Shown: positions 38,498 through 46,408 of the stretch, in pieces
How positions within the stretch are numbered: the first letter of the stretch is position 1
Layout: the number at the start of each line of letters is the position of its first letter
NCBI RefSeq assembly: GCF_900112475.1
Contig: NZ_FOLW01000003.1
Span: 278,078-342,077, forward strand
Reading direction: 5' to 3'
DNA: 64,000 bases
Source: Pragia fontium DSM 5563 = ATCC 49100
GTDB taxonomy: Bacteria; Pseudomonadota; Gammaproteobacteria; Enterobacterales; Enterobacteriaceae
Notes under the pieces: model-generated
The model's input: only the letters and a program-made list of their open reading frames with translations
Databases searched by the model: none
Told to the model about the DNA's origin: nothing
Position numbers and translations under genes: made by a program

Positions 38498-39238
38498 TTA
38501 GCTCCTTTCTCCGCGAATGGATACCGGTGGGAATGGATAGGCTTCATTACGCTCAACCCAGTCCATAAAGTCCGCTCTGGCACCGGGAAAGCCGATTAAT
38601 GTCCAGCCCACCAATCCTTGGTTACCGCCGTGGATAGGATCGCTGAAAAAGCCTTCGCGCGTGTTTTGTAACAGCGCTGAGAAAAATATTTTGCTGGGCA
38701 CTTGCTGAAACTCGGCTTTACCTGCTTCAAACTGCATCAACAGTTGATCCTGTTGATCGGTGGATAGCTCGGCAAACAGCTTGCCGGTCTGGTTTCTGGC
38801 ATATTGATTGGCTTCGTGAATACCAAGGCGGTAGATCTCTCGAGGTTGTAACGGCAGTTGGTAACCGAGCGCGGGATCGGACTCCGGGTGAAAAGGCCCC
38901 TGCATATACCAGTTGGCTCCAGAGGCATAAGGGGTTTGCATTTGGCGATCGATAAACTCCGGTACGCCTGCTTCCAGAGCACCGGGGCCGCGATCGTCCT
39001 GTGGGATCAGACGCGAGACCGCGGCTTTAATAAAAGCGAATTCTTCTGGCGTAAAAAAAGTAGGTTGATAGTCACGGGTTGGTTGAGGGGGAGCGGTTTG
39101 CTCTTTTGCTGCGGCCTGGGTACTAAGCGGTGCGGCTAATGTGCCAATCCCGGTACTGCCAAGAGCAACTGCGGGAACTAATGTGATGGTTTTTAAAAGG
39201 AAATCTCTGCGTGAATTACCAGTATGTTTTTCATTCAT
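38498..39238 (-). CDS. Gluconate 2-dehydrogenase subunit 3-like small subunit with Tat signal
   Basis: This 246-residue protein starts with a twin-arginine signal, [20 protein letters not shown] (8-27). The mature part matches the gluconate dehydrogenase subunit 3 family ([49 protein letters not shown]). It would escort the folded flavoprotein through the Tat system and form part of the enzyme. It is the first gene of a three-gene operon (4 bp and 9 bp gaps). Confidence 0.91.
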   Translation of the reverse strand: MNEKHTGNSRRDFLLKTITLVPAVALGSTGIGTLAAPLSTQAAAKEQTAPPQPTRDYQPTFFTPEEFAFIKAAVSRLIPQDDRGPGALEAGVPEFIDRQMQTPYASGANWYMQGPFHPESDPALGYQLPLQPREIYRLGIHEANQYARNQTGKLFAELSTDQQDQLLMQFEAGKAEFQQVPSKIFFSALLQNTREGFFSDPIHGGNQGLVGWTLIGFPGARADFMDWVERNEAYPFPPVSIRGERS

Positions 39239-39715
39239 AGATATTATCCCCCAAAAAATGACAAATTCTTAAACCGATTTTCATTTTTAATTCCATACGA
39301 TAGGCATATTTATCGTGAGTTATAGGTTTGGATTGTTTATTACAGGATGTTTATTGGAATAATGGTTAAATGGTACTGATGTCTTATATGAAGGAGGCTA
39401 AGGGTAGCGAGTGCAAACTGCAGCATAAGAAGAGATAAGAAGAGATGAGGTAATCAATAAAAGCCTCTATTAAAAGAATAAGACATATTTGATAAAAATG
39501 CCCGCCGGACGGCACTTTTAGTGCAGGGAGAAAATAAAATAAACGATAAATAGTGAGATTAATCAGTGGAAAAGTAAGCTGAAATATTTTTAGATTGATA
39601 AATATGGTGAGCCGAAATTTATTCGTCGCAACTTTTTTGTCTTTATTAAACACGTCATGCATATAGATGCTATCTTCCTCTTGACGTTTGTACCTGCAAT
39701 CACGTATCTTTGTCG
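39239..39715. other. Gene-free region upstream of the dehydrogenase operon and alx leader
   Basis: These 477 bp are AT-rich and contain the promoters of the minus-strand dehydrogenase operon and of the alx leader. A 92-codon frame at 39384-39662 (minus) is AT-rich, lacks a ribosome site and was not accepted. TTGACG at 39682-39687 with TATCTT at 39705-39710 may be the -35/-10 pair of alx. Confidence 0.4.
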
Positions 39716-39846
39716 GCGCAAAGGGGAGTAACTTCTACGCTGGCTAATCGTCAATACGATGTATGCAATACATCCGGTTACCAGGCAACCTTCAGGTTGT
39801 AAGTGAGACCTTGCCGGAAGGCGAGGTGCGCTTATAGCTAGCTAAA
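39716..39846 (+). promoter_or_regulatory. yybP-ykoY (manganese) riboswitch in the alx leader
   Basis: The conserved parts of the yybP-ykoY element are present: AAAGGGGAGTAACTTC at 39720-39735, a variable arm (39745-39790), and GTGAGACCTTGCCGGAAGGC (39802-39821) followed by GAGGTGCGCTTATAG. The motif senses Mn(II), and in E. coli this same element (PRE) controls alx at alkaline pH and by manganese. Confidence 0.88.
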
Positions 39847-39850
39847 TTAG

Positions 39851-39882
39851 CGGCAGCGTTTTCCGACGTTTGCCGTTTTTTT
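39851..39882 (+). terminator. Attenuator hairpin within the alx leader
   Basis: CGGCAGCG (39851-39858) pairs with CGTTTGCCG (39867-39875) with one bulge, followed by TTTTTTT. It is placed right after the riboswitch and about 105 bp before alx, which suggests transcriptional attenuation in addition to translational control. Confidence 0.7.
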
Positions 39883-39987
39883 ATGTCTGAAGGTTAGGTT
39901 TTTCGGTGCGCTGGCTATGCTTTGAATCGTCAATATGTTTTTTCAAACAGCGGCCAGTGATGGCTGAAAAACCGCAGGAGATGCTAG

Positions 39988-40956
39988 ATGAATACTGTTG
40001 GAACCCCTTTGTTATGGGGTAGTTTTATTGTTGTTGTCGCGATTATGCTGCTGATCGACTTATACGGTCAGAACAAGAAAAAAGGCGGCGCGATGTCATT
40101 CAGACAGGCCGCTGCGTGGTCGCTTATCTGGGTTAGCCTTTCTTTATTGTTTGCGCTGGGTTTGTGGTGGTACCTAAAGGGAACCGCTGGCCAGCAGGTG
40201 GCCGATACTCAAGCATTGGCGTTTATCACCGGTTACCTAATTGAGAAAGCGTTGGCAGTGGATAACGTTTTTGTTTGGTTAATGTTATTCAGTTATTTCT
40301 CTGTTCCGGTGGTATTGCAGCGACGCGTGCTGGTTTATGGTGTGATGGGGGCGATTGTCCTGCGTACCATCATGATTTTTGCTGGTAGCTGGCTGATCTC
40401 TGAGTTTGACTGGATACTTTATGTATTCGGTGCCTTCCTGTTGTTTACCGGTATCAAAATGGCATTGGCCAAAGAGGATGATGATAGCGATATCGGTAAT
40501 AAGCCGATGATCAAGTGGATCCGTAGCCGTATGCGTATGACCGATACGATGGAGGGGGAACGTTTCTTCACTCGCCGTAACGGCTTACTGTACGCCACTC
40601 CGCTATTTCTGGTGTTGATTCTGGTGGAGATCAGCGATGTGATTTTCGCGGTGGACAGTATTCCGGCTATTTTCGCCGTGACCACCGACCCCTTTATTGT
40701 GCTGACTTCAAATTTATTCGCTATTCTTGGTCTTAGAGCGATGTATTTCCTGCTGGTTAACGTGGCTGAACGTTTCTCGATGTTGAAGTATGGTCTGGCC
40801 ATTATTTTAGCGTTTATCGGCGTCAAAATGCTGATTGTCGATTTCTACCATATTCCGATTGCTATCTCTCTTGGTACGGTTGGCGGTATTTTATTGATTA
40901 CGCTGGTGATTAACGCTTGGGTTAACTACCGTCACGATAAGCGTCTTGAACAATAG
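39988..40956 (+). CDS. alx: Alx, TerC-family membrane protein (manganese exporter-like)
   Basis: This 322-residue TerC-family integral membrane protein has nine or so helices. Family signatures are the acidic transmembrane segments [20 protein letters not shown] and [19 protein letters not shown], whose Asp/Glu residues are thought to bind Mn(II). In E. coli Alx lowers cytosolic manganese under alkaline or high-Mn conditions. The leader carries a manganese riboswitch, which fits. An AGGAG site lies before the ATG. Confidence 0.94.
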   Translation: MNTVGTPLLWGSFIVVVAIMLLIDLYGQNKKKGGAMSFRQAAAWSLIWVSLSLLFALGLWWYLKGTAGQQVADTQALAFITGYLIEKALAVDNVFVWLMLFSYFSVPVVLQRRVLVYGVMGAIVLRTIMIFAGSWLISEFDWILYVFGAFLLFTGIKMALAKEDDDSDIGNKPMIKWIRSRMRMTDTMEGERFFTRRNGLLYATPLFLVLILVEISDVIFAVDSIPAIFAVTTDPFIVLTSNLFAILGLRAMYFLLVNVAERFSMLKYGLAIILAFIGVKMLIVDFYHIPIAISLGTVGGILLITLVINAWVNYRHDKRLEQ

Positions 40957-40984
40957 TTACCTTTGTTGATGTCGATAAAATAAA

Positions 40985-41018
40985 AAAAGCCCCGGTTGTT
41001 ATTCAGACCGGGGCTTTT
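40985..41018. terminator. Bidirectional terminator between alx and yecF
   Basis: AAAAGCCCCGGT pairs with ACCGGGGCTTTT (41007-41018). A and T runs on both sides let it serve both convergent genes. Confidence 0.9.
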
Positions 41019-41033
41019 AAATTGGGACATCTA

Positions 41034-41267
41034 TCAGCAGTTTTCTTGGCGGTAAGCCTGACGTATTTGCTGGACAATGTTTTTGAAGGATTCAGCCTGT
41101 GCTTGATCCGGATGCTCAGCAATCAGCTTTTCCATTTTAAGAACCACTTTTCCAGAGTCTGCCTGACCCATCGCAATTAGCATCAAGGTCATAATCGCCT
41201 TCAGGCCGGAAATTTCATTAGCCATTTCTTCAAGCTTGGCATTGGTTGGAAAATTGATATTGTTCAT
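41034..41267 (-). CDS. yecF: YecF (DUF2594 family), small cytosolic protein
   Basis: This 77-residue protein closely resembles E. coli YecF: LEEMANEISGLKAIMTLML, AMGQADSGKVVLKMEKLI and the end IRQAYRQ. Its function is unknown. In E. coli it lies near sdiA and uvrY; here it stands between alx and the iron-linked locus. AGGAC lies six bases before the ATG. Confidence 0.9.
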   Translation of the reverse strand: MNNINFPTNAKLEEMANEISGLKAIMTLMLIAMGQADSGKVVLKMEKLIAEHPDQAQAESFKNIVQQIRQAYRQENC

Positions 41268-41383
41268 GATTTGTCCTATATGGATATCTATGACGATTTA
41301 AAATTTGGCATATGGTAGCAAAGTATTTGCCGAGACGTGAGCTTCCTTGGTGTAAAAGCGTTGAAAAAATGGCAAATAGGATA

Positions 41384-41402
41384 GATAATTATTCTCATTA
41401 TT
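41384..41402. promoter_or_regulatory. Fur box upstream of the Cys-tail protein gene
   Basis: GATAATTATTCTCATTATT read on the minus strand is AATAATGAGAATAATTATC, 16 of 19 matches to the Fur consensus GATAATGATAATCATTATC. It lies 20 bp before the ATG at 41422, so iron-loaded Fur should repress this gene. Confidence 0.8.
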
Positions 41403-41421
41403 ATTTGCGAGTGACCTGACC

Positions 41422-41871
41422 ATGTCATCAGCCCTGAAAGCCCTGAAGAAATTGCGTAAGAAAGCGGCTAAGCACGGAAGCAAAAATAAAGCGGGAGATC
41501 GTGCGTTACAGCACCTTTCACGCCCGGCCGTGTTACCTGTTCATCATAAGCATCCGGCTACCGGCGTTGCTACCGATTCTATTTGGAGCGAAATTTCACA
41601 GCAGGTGGTGGGTTCAGTGTTGGTTGAAGTCACTAAGCCGTTAAAGCCACTACTTGATTGGTTTGAGCACGGTGGCTTTGTGACCGAAGTGATGCCGACA
41701 AAATCTTCTGGCGCCAGAGGGGTAACTCCCCATATTAATTCGGCGCGCATGAATCCCAATACTGCGGCGACCCCGGCAATATTACGCCTGCCGTTTAAAT
41801 CCCCTCCCTGTAAGCGTTGCCCGGCCCGCAGCGGTGGTATCTGTCAGTGCGCGGCTAAACGTTTTGCCTGA
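41422..41871 (+). CDS. Unknown protein with basic N-terminus and Cys-rich tail, Fur-linked
   Basis: I do not recognise this 149-residue protein. It begins with a Lys/Arg-rich stretch (ALKALKKLRKKAAKHGSKNK), has a middle segment DSIWSEISQQVVGSVLVEVTKPL that may form an amphipathic helix, and ends CKRCPARSGGICQCAAKRF, a CxxC...CxC cluster fit to bind metal or an iron-sulfur unit. A near-consensus Fur box sits 20 bp upstream, so iron probably controls it. It precedes the ferrosome-like genes; I infer a shared iron-related role. Confidence 0.65.
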   Translation: MSSALKALKKLRKKAAKHGSKNKAGDRALQHLSRPAVLPVHHKHPATGVATDSIWSEISQQVVGSVLVEVTKPLKPLLDWFEHGGFVTEVMPTKSSGARGVTPHINSARMNPNTAATPAILRLPFKSPPCKRCPARSGGICQCAAKRFA

Positions 41872-42024
41872 TAGGGCGTATGAGTTTAAGAGACGTTGAT
41901 GGCGGCGCTTTGAGTACGGAAGCGAGATAGAGAAAAGCGTATCTGGCAGGGATAAATAAAAACACCCGGTTTATCTATGCCCAATGGCAATACATTAACG
42001 AGGTGTATAGGTAAACAGGGTAGC

Positions 42025-42393
42025 TTATCGGGCAAATGCTGCAACGGCGCTAACTAAAGAGCCGCCTAAAGTACGCTTCAATGTAGTTAAGGCAATGCCT
42101 TTTAACAGGGTTTTAGCTCCCAGACGAACGGCATTATTGATAAAATCGCGTTCTTCAACGTTCTCCAGCCAGCCGTAGCTTTCTACCGTTTCCAGTAATG
42201 CGGCCGCTGAAAGAATATGACTATCAAAGCGGATTGCTACCGAACCGGCATAGCGGCGGTATTGAATCTCTTTAATTCCAGGCACCTGTTCAAGTTTTTC
42301 AATCAATGCACTGACTTCAGCCGCGTGATGCTGAATATAATCGGAACGAATACGCACGCGATTTTGTGTTTGATGAATGTACGGACTACTCAT
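42025..42393 (-). CDS. HMA_2-like protein with R-x-R-x-R motif (ferrosome-like locus)
   Basis: This 122-residue protein (ATG at 42393, AGGTGG upstream; the frame is open to a GTG at 42402) has an HMA_2-type ferredoxin-like domain without the CxxC of copper chaperones. QNRVRIRSDYI at its N-terminus parallels the HxxPGRxRxR motif of the two proteins encoded at 42654 and 44270. The C-terminus (NAVRLGAKTLLKGIALTTLKRTLGGSLVSAVAAFA) is hydrophobic and glycine-rich. A Fur box lies 22 bp upstream. It is divergent from the ATPase operon. Confidence 0.72.
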   Translation of the reverse strand: MSSPYIHQTQNRVRIRSDYIQHHAAEVSALIEKLEQVPGIKEIQYRRYAGSVAIRFDSHILSAAALLETVESYGWLENVEERDFINNAVRLGAKTLLKGIALTTLKRTLGGSLVSAVAAFAR

Positions 42394-42414
42394 AATGGCC
42401 ACCTGAATGATAAA

Positions 42415-42433
42415 GATAACGAGAATAATTTAC
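42415..42433. promoter_or_regulatory. Fur box between divergent units of the ferrosome-like locus
   Basis: GATAACGAGAATAATTTAC matches the 19-base Fur consensus at 14 positions and shares the GAGAATAATT core with the box at 41384. It is 22 bp upstream of the HMA_2-like gene at 42393 and 220 bp upstream of the ATPase operon. Confidence 0.65.
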
Positions 42434-42653
42434 ATTAAGGTTTGTGGGCTGTCTAGTATTTTTATTGCACAATTTGCTGCGCGTTATCACAAGAAAATAA
42501 CAACATTATGTATTTTTTTGTGATAAATGTGATTCACACTAAATCAGTTATTTTTAGGTGTTTAAAATCATTGGGTCACGTCATATGATAGCTCTAACAA
42601 AAAATTAACCCGCTTTGCCTTTTTCTGCGGAATAAATCATTTTAGGATATGTA

Positions 42654-42986
42654 ATGAGTGCTGATAGTTTCAGTGGGCTAATGATGCTGCGTCGTTTTGT
42701 TGAGTTAGCTCACCATATTCCCGGCCGTATTCGTTTGCGCTTTACCAATAAACTGGTCGCCAGCGTAGGTAAAAGTAAACTGTCTGCATTGGACGAACTT
42801 TGCGGCAAAGATAATTGTTTACGCAGTTATACCCTGAATACCGATACCGGCAGTCTATTATTAGAGTACGATGCTAAACGTTTACCACCAATGCTACTGG
42901 ATCAGCTGTTTGGTGATGACGATCAACTCGCTCAACAGGCGTTAACCCAAATTTTGCCAATTATCTCGCCGGCAGAAACCCAATAA
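42654..42986 (+). CDS. Small HMA_2-like protein with HxxPGRxRxR motif (FezA-like?)
   Basis: This 110-residue protein is the first gene of a five-gene plus-strand operon. H21-H-I-P-G-R-I-R-L-R-F30 is the same motif found at the N-terminus of the P-type ATPase three genes later, and the remaining fold (RSYTLNTDTGSLLLEYD) is HMA_2-like. No Cys pair is present in a CxxC arrangement, so a copper role is unlikely. Such stand-alone motifs are known near P1B-6 ATPases in ferrosome clusters. AGGATATGTA precedes the ATG. Family assignment is by pattern and is moderate. Confidence 0.72.
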   Translation: MSADSFSGLMMLRRFVELAHHIPGRIRLRFTNKLVASVGKSKLSALDELCGKDNCLRSYTLNTDTGSLLLEYDAKRLPPMLLDQLFGDDDQLAQQALTQILPIISPAETQ

Positions 42987-42999
42987 CGAGGAATGCAGT

Positions 43000-43656
43000 A
43001 TGAGCAAAGATAATACCAGTAACGATCAAGAGCAGCCGGCATATCAAGGCATGCCGCCATACGGGCCTTACGGTTATCCTTATTATCCACCTTATCCTCA
43101 GCAACAGATGCAAGCAGCACAGCCTCAAATGCAACAAATGCCACCGATGATGTGGCCGCCTCATCCGCCAATGTGGAATCCTATGTATGGGCAGCCGCCA
43201 ATGGGATACCCAATGCCTCAACAGCCTCAATTCCAGCAACCGGCAGCGCAACAGCCGTTATCCGGTTTTGACTGGGCCGGTCAGGCGCAAGGCATGGTAG
43301 AAGGGATGATGGGTGAACAGGCTGGTCTATTAAAACAAATCATCAGCACTATCGGTGTCGATGATAAAGAATTTTGGAAAGGCGCCATGATTGGTGCAGC
43401 AGCAGCGCTAATTTTAGGTAATGAAAGTGTCCGCAACACATTGCTACAAACGTTTGCCAATGCTGGTGATTTGCTGAAAAGCAGCGGTAGCAAGGTGAAG
43501 GATGCGGCAGAGAGTACCGCAGGTAGTGTTAAAGAAAACGTGATGACCGGCAGCGCGATTTTCCGCGATACGGTTCAGGCAGGTAAAGAGAGCTTTCAGG
43601 ATTCAGTAGAACGCCATCGTCATGGCAATAACGATACCGGAGCAGATGATGAGTAA
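43000..43656 (+). CDS. Low-complexity Pro/Gln/Met/Tyr-rich protein with glycine-rich helix
   Basis: The protein has 218 residues. Residues 15-88 are disordered-looking, with Pro, Gln, Met and Tyr in runs such as PYGYPYYPPYPQQQ and MPQQPQFQQP. Then comes a hydrophobic glycine/alanine segment (FWKGAMIGAAAALILGNE, about 126-143) and a YtxH-like amphipathic tail with repeats of KVKDAAESTAGSVKEN type, ending in a His/Asp/Gly-rich segment. It has no enzymatic motif. In its operon context it may shape or coat a membrane compartment (inference). Its stop overlaps the next start. Confidence 0.7.
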   Translation: MSKDNTSNDQEQPAYQGMPPYGPYGYPYYPPYPQQQMQAAQPQMQQMPPMMWPPHPPMWNPMYGQPPMGYPMPQQPQFQQPAAQQPLSGFDWAGQAQGMVEGMMGEQAGLLKQIISTIGVDDKEFWKGAMIGAAAALILGNESVRNTLLQTFANAGDLLKSSGSKVKDAAESTAGSVKENVMTGSAIFRDTVQAGKESFQDSVERHRHGNNDTGADDE

Positions 43657-43963
43657 TAACAGCGATCGTTTAAATCCCGCCAGTCGAGCGTTGATTGCCG
43701 GGGCTCTGGTGGGTGCAACAGCTGCTGGCGTTGAGCAATGGCGTCGTTACCAGAACGGCGAAAAAACCATTGAGCAAGCAACCAGTAAAGTACTGATTGA
43801 TGCTACCAAGGCGGGTCTTATCAGTGGGGCTGCCATGACAGTTGCCAACGCGACAGCGGGTCGTCCGGTATTAACTTTGCTGACTGTGCTGAGTGCCGGA
43901 GCGGCAGGCTTATATTTGTTAGACGCCATGAATAAGAGAGGCTCAGATGAAACAGCCGAATAA
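43649..43963 (+). CDS. Small glycine-zipper membrane protein
   Basis: This 104-residue protein starts at ATG 43649, with GGAG six bases before it; 43646 is an alternative. It carries two hydrophobic Gly/Ala-rich segments, ASRALIAGALVGATAAGVEQ (12-31) and AGLISGAAMTVANATAG plus LTLLTVLSAGAAGLYLLDAM (about 58-95). The GxxxG-type spacing suggests helix packing in a membrane. It overlaps the genes on both sides, so translation is coupled. No function is known; it is probably a structural part of the locus. Confidence 0.7.
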   Translation: MSNNSDRLNPASRALIAGALVGATAAGVEQWRRYQNGEKTIEQATSKVLIDATKAGLISGAAMTVANATAGRPVLTLLTVLSAGAAGLYLLDAMNKRGSDETAE

Positions 43964-44261
43964 TCCCTATTACTATTATCCTTATTATTCTCCTTATGCC
44001 GCCCCTTCTACAATGGATCAGCAGGCGCCTCAAACCCCTTACCGTGCTGATAATGGCCGCGCCCATCTGATTACCGGTATTGTTGCCGGTGCCGCCGTGG
44101 CCTATTTGTTATCTAACCGTCATGTACAGAAAAGCATTGGTGCTACGGCCAATAAAGCCTGGGGAGCGGTGCGCGGTGAAGTTGAAGAGCTAAAAGAGCG
44201 TTTGGCAGATGTGCAGGCTGAGCTGGATTATTATCGCGAGAAAGATCGGGATAGCGAGTAA
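43947..44261 (+). CDS. Small Tyr/Pro-rich protein with one membrane segment and coiled coil (YtxH-like)
   Basis: The 104-residue protein has a Tyr/Pro-rich N-terminus (NNPYYYYPYYSPYAAP, 5-20), a single hydrophobic segment (LITGIVAGAAVAYLLSN, 41-57) and a charged helical tail suited to a coiled coil (EVEELKERLADVQAELDYYREK). This YtxH-like layout recurs in proteins near metal P-type ATPases of this kind. It starts inside the preceding gene with AGAGAGG upstream and is followed 8 bp later by the ATPase. Confidence 0.72.
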   Translation: MKQPNNPYYYYPYYSPYAAPSTMDQQAPQTPYRADNGRAHLITGIVAGAAVAYLLSNRHVQKSIGATANKAWGAVRGEVEELKERLADVQAELDYYREKDRDSE

Positions 44262-44269
44262 CTGCGCTG

Positions 44270-46339
44270 ATGACGACTCAATATTGTATTAAACCGGTTC
44301 ATTCGCTTCCCGGCCGTTTAAGAGTACGCATAATCCGACTGCGTGAGCAGCAGGAGCATGCCGGTTGGTTGAAAAATCAGCTGTTGGCTTTTACCGGCGT
44401 TAAAACCGTGCGTTTGCGCCCGGCCGCCGCTTCAGCGGTACTGACTTACGATCGCCAAAAAACCGATGAACAGCGGTTACTCGAACATCTAAATAGCATT
44501 GACTGGTCTTTGGCGACGGAAAGTGAGTATGAGCCGGAATACTGCGGCGGCGATAATCTGCTGAATTTAGTCGGGTTGGCGGCAACGCAGTTTCTGCCCA
44601 AACGTTGGGCGGCATTACCGGCGATTGCGCTGATTGCACCGACCGTAGCGGAAGGTGTGGATTCATTACGTCATCGTGAGTTAAAGGTTGAGGTGTTGGA
44701 TGCGCTAGCGCTAAGCCTGTCGATTGCCCGTGGTGATTACCGCACCGCGATGCTTACGCAGTCGCTGCTAACGCTGGGTGAATATTTCGAACAAGAAACC
44801 AGCCGTCATTCTGATGAATTGCTGTCAGAGTTGATGCAGCCACAAAATCATGCGGTTTGGGTTGAGAGAGACGGCGAAAGCCAGGAAATCAATAGCGAAC
44901 AATTGGTTAATGGTGATGTAATGTTGCTGGGGCCGGGAGATAATATTCCGGCTGATGGCACGGTCTTGCGAGGTGTCAGCTTAATTAATCAGGCATCCAT
45001 GACCGGCGAAAGTGTGCCGGTACGTCGTGAAGCAGGGGCTTGGGTATTTGCCGGTACTCAGGTGCAGGATGGCAATATTGCCGTTCGCGCTGAGCAAGTG
45101 GGCGATGAATCCTCTACCGCCAGCATTCGCCGTTTTATCACCGAATCCCTTAGCCAGCGCAGCGAAACGCAACAGGTTACCCAGAAGATGGCCGACCGCC
45201 GGGTAGCGATTACCTTGGCAGCCGGGGCAGGGGTATTTGCATTGACCCGCGACTGGAATCGATTGGCCTCGGTATTCCTGGTGGACTACTCTTGCGCCTT
45301 AAAACTAAGTACGCCAATAGCTTTTAAATCGGTGATGTACAAAGCCGCCACTTCCGGCCTGCTGTTAAAAGGTGGGCGGGCGATTGAACAACTGGCGGGT
45401 ATTGATACCGTGGTGTTCGATAAAACCGGTACCTTGACCTATGGCGATATGCTGGTAACGGACGTGGTTAGTTTTGAACCGAAGAAAACCTGGGCGAAGC
45501 GCCTGTTGGCGATTGCCGCTTCGGTTGAAGAACACAGCAATCACCCTCTGGCTCGAGCCGTTGTTAGTGCAGCCCAACAGCATGAACTACCGCATATTAA
45601 CCACGGCGAAGTGGAGTATGTTATCGCTCATGGCTTGATTTCTGAGCTGGATGGCAACCGTATGGTGATCGGCAGTCGACACTTCTTGCGTGAACATTAC
45701 CATATTGATTTTGCGCCATTCAGTGAACAAATCGAAGAGCTGGAAGAACAGGGGCGTCATTTACTGTTTATCAGTCTGAATGAACAATTGGTCGGCATGA
45801 TTGGTTTGCAAGATAACGTGCGTGATGAAGCCGCTCAGGTGATTCATCAACTGCGCGAGCTGGGTATTAACAACGTTATTCTGTTAACCGGCGATAAGCA
45901 GCATAAAGCTGAACAAATGGCGAAGGAACTGGATATCGATCGGTTCTTTGCGGAAGCCTCACCAGAAAGCAAAGTGTCTATCGTGCAAGGCCTGCAAGAG
46001 CAGGGATGTCGCGTCATGTTTGTTGGTGATGGGGTAAATGATGCACCGGTATTGACTCAGGCTGATGTCGGCTTGGCGATGAATCAAAGCACCGAACTGG
46101 CTCAGCAAGCTGCCGATGCGGTATTGCTACAAGATTCCCTGCATGGGGTAGTGGTGGCCCGTGAGTTGGCGGTTGAAGCCATGGCATTGGTCAACAGTAA
46201 CATTAAGCTCACCGAATGGATCAACAGTGGTATTATGCTGGCGGCGGCTATGGGACGACTGTCTCCAACCTTGAGTGCACTATTGCATAATGGAACCACT
46301 ATTGGCGTTCTGTTGCGTTCACTGGCGGCACGAAAGTAA
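44270..46339 (+). CDS. P1B-type heavy-metal ATPase, SCA class (FezB-like, putative iron)
   Basis: This 689-residue metal-pumping ATPase has TGES at 245-248, the phosphorylated Asp384 in DKTGT, HP at 425-426 and GDGVND at 586-591. The membrane metal site in the helix before the P domain reads Ser341-Cys342-Ala343, where copper and zinc pumps have CPC. SCA-type pumps form the P1B-6 group, which includes FezB of ferrosomes. The N-terminus carries H11-S-L-P-G-R-L-R-V-R20, the motif shared with the small proteins of the locus, in place of CxxC. Hydrophobic segments lie at about 93-130, 145-170, 310-350 and 640-685. I infer iron, from class and Fur boxes. Confidence 0.85.
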   Translation: MTTQYCIKPVHSLPGRLRVRIIRLREQQEHAGWLKNQLLAFTGVKTVRLRPAAASAVLTYDRQKTDEQRLLEHLNSIDWSLATESEYEPEYCGGDNLLNLVGLAATQFLPKRWAALPAIALIAPTVAEGVDSLRHRELKVEVLDALALSLSIARGDYRTAMLTQSLLTLGEYFEQETSRHSDELLSELMQPQNHAVWVERDGESQEINSEQLVNGDVMLLGPGDNIPADGTVLRGVSLINQASMTGESVPVRREAGAWVFAGTQVQDGNIAVRAEQVGDESSTASIRRFITESLSQRSETQQVTQKMADRRVAITLAAGAGVFALTRDWNRLASVFLVDYSCALKLSTPIAFKSVMYKAATSGLLLKGGRAIEQLAGIDTVVFDKTGTLTYGDMLVTDVVSFEPKKTWAKRLLAIAASVEEHSNHPLARAVVSAAQQHELPHINHGEVEYVIAHGLISELDGNRMVIGSRHFLREHYHIDFAPFSEQIEELEEQGRHLLFISLNEQLVGMIGLQDNVRDEAAQVIHQLRELGINNVILLTGDKQHKAEQMAKELDIDRFFAEASPESKVSIVQGLQEQGCRVMFVGDGVNDAPVLTQADVGLAMNQSTELAQQAADAVLLQDSLHGVVVARELAVEAMALVNSNIKLTEWINSGIMLAAAMGRLSPTLSALLHNGTTIGVLLRSLAARK

Positions 46340-46408
46340 CGGGTTAGGTTGTCGCCACCGGGTGTTCTATTGATGAATGATACTGTGGATTGTTAAAGGA
46401 TTAAGTGA

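Noticed and set aside
39384..39662. 92-codon minus-strand open frame
   Set aside because: Very AT-rich low-information protein, no ribosome site, and it overlaps the likely promoter region of the dehydrogenase operon and alx leader.
44270..46339. Copper- or zinc-exporting ATPase (CopA/ZntA)
   Set aside because: No CPC membrane motif and no CxxC N-terminal domain; SCA and the HxxPGR motif point elsewhere.
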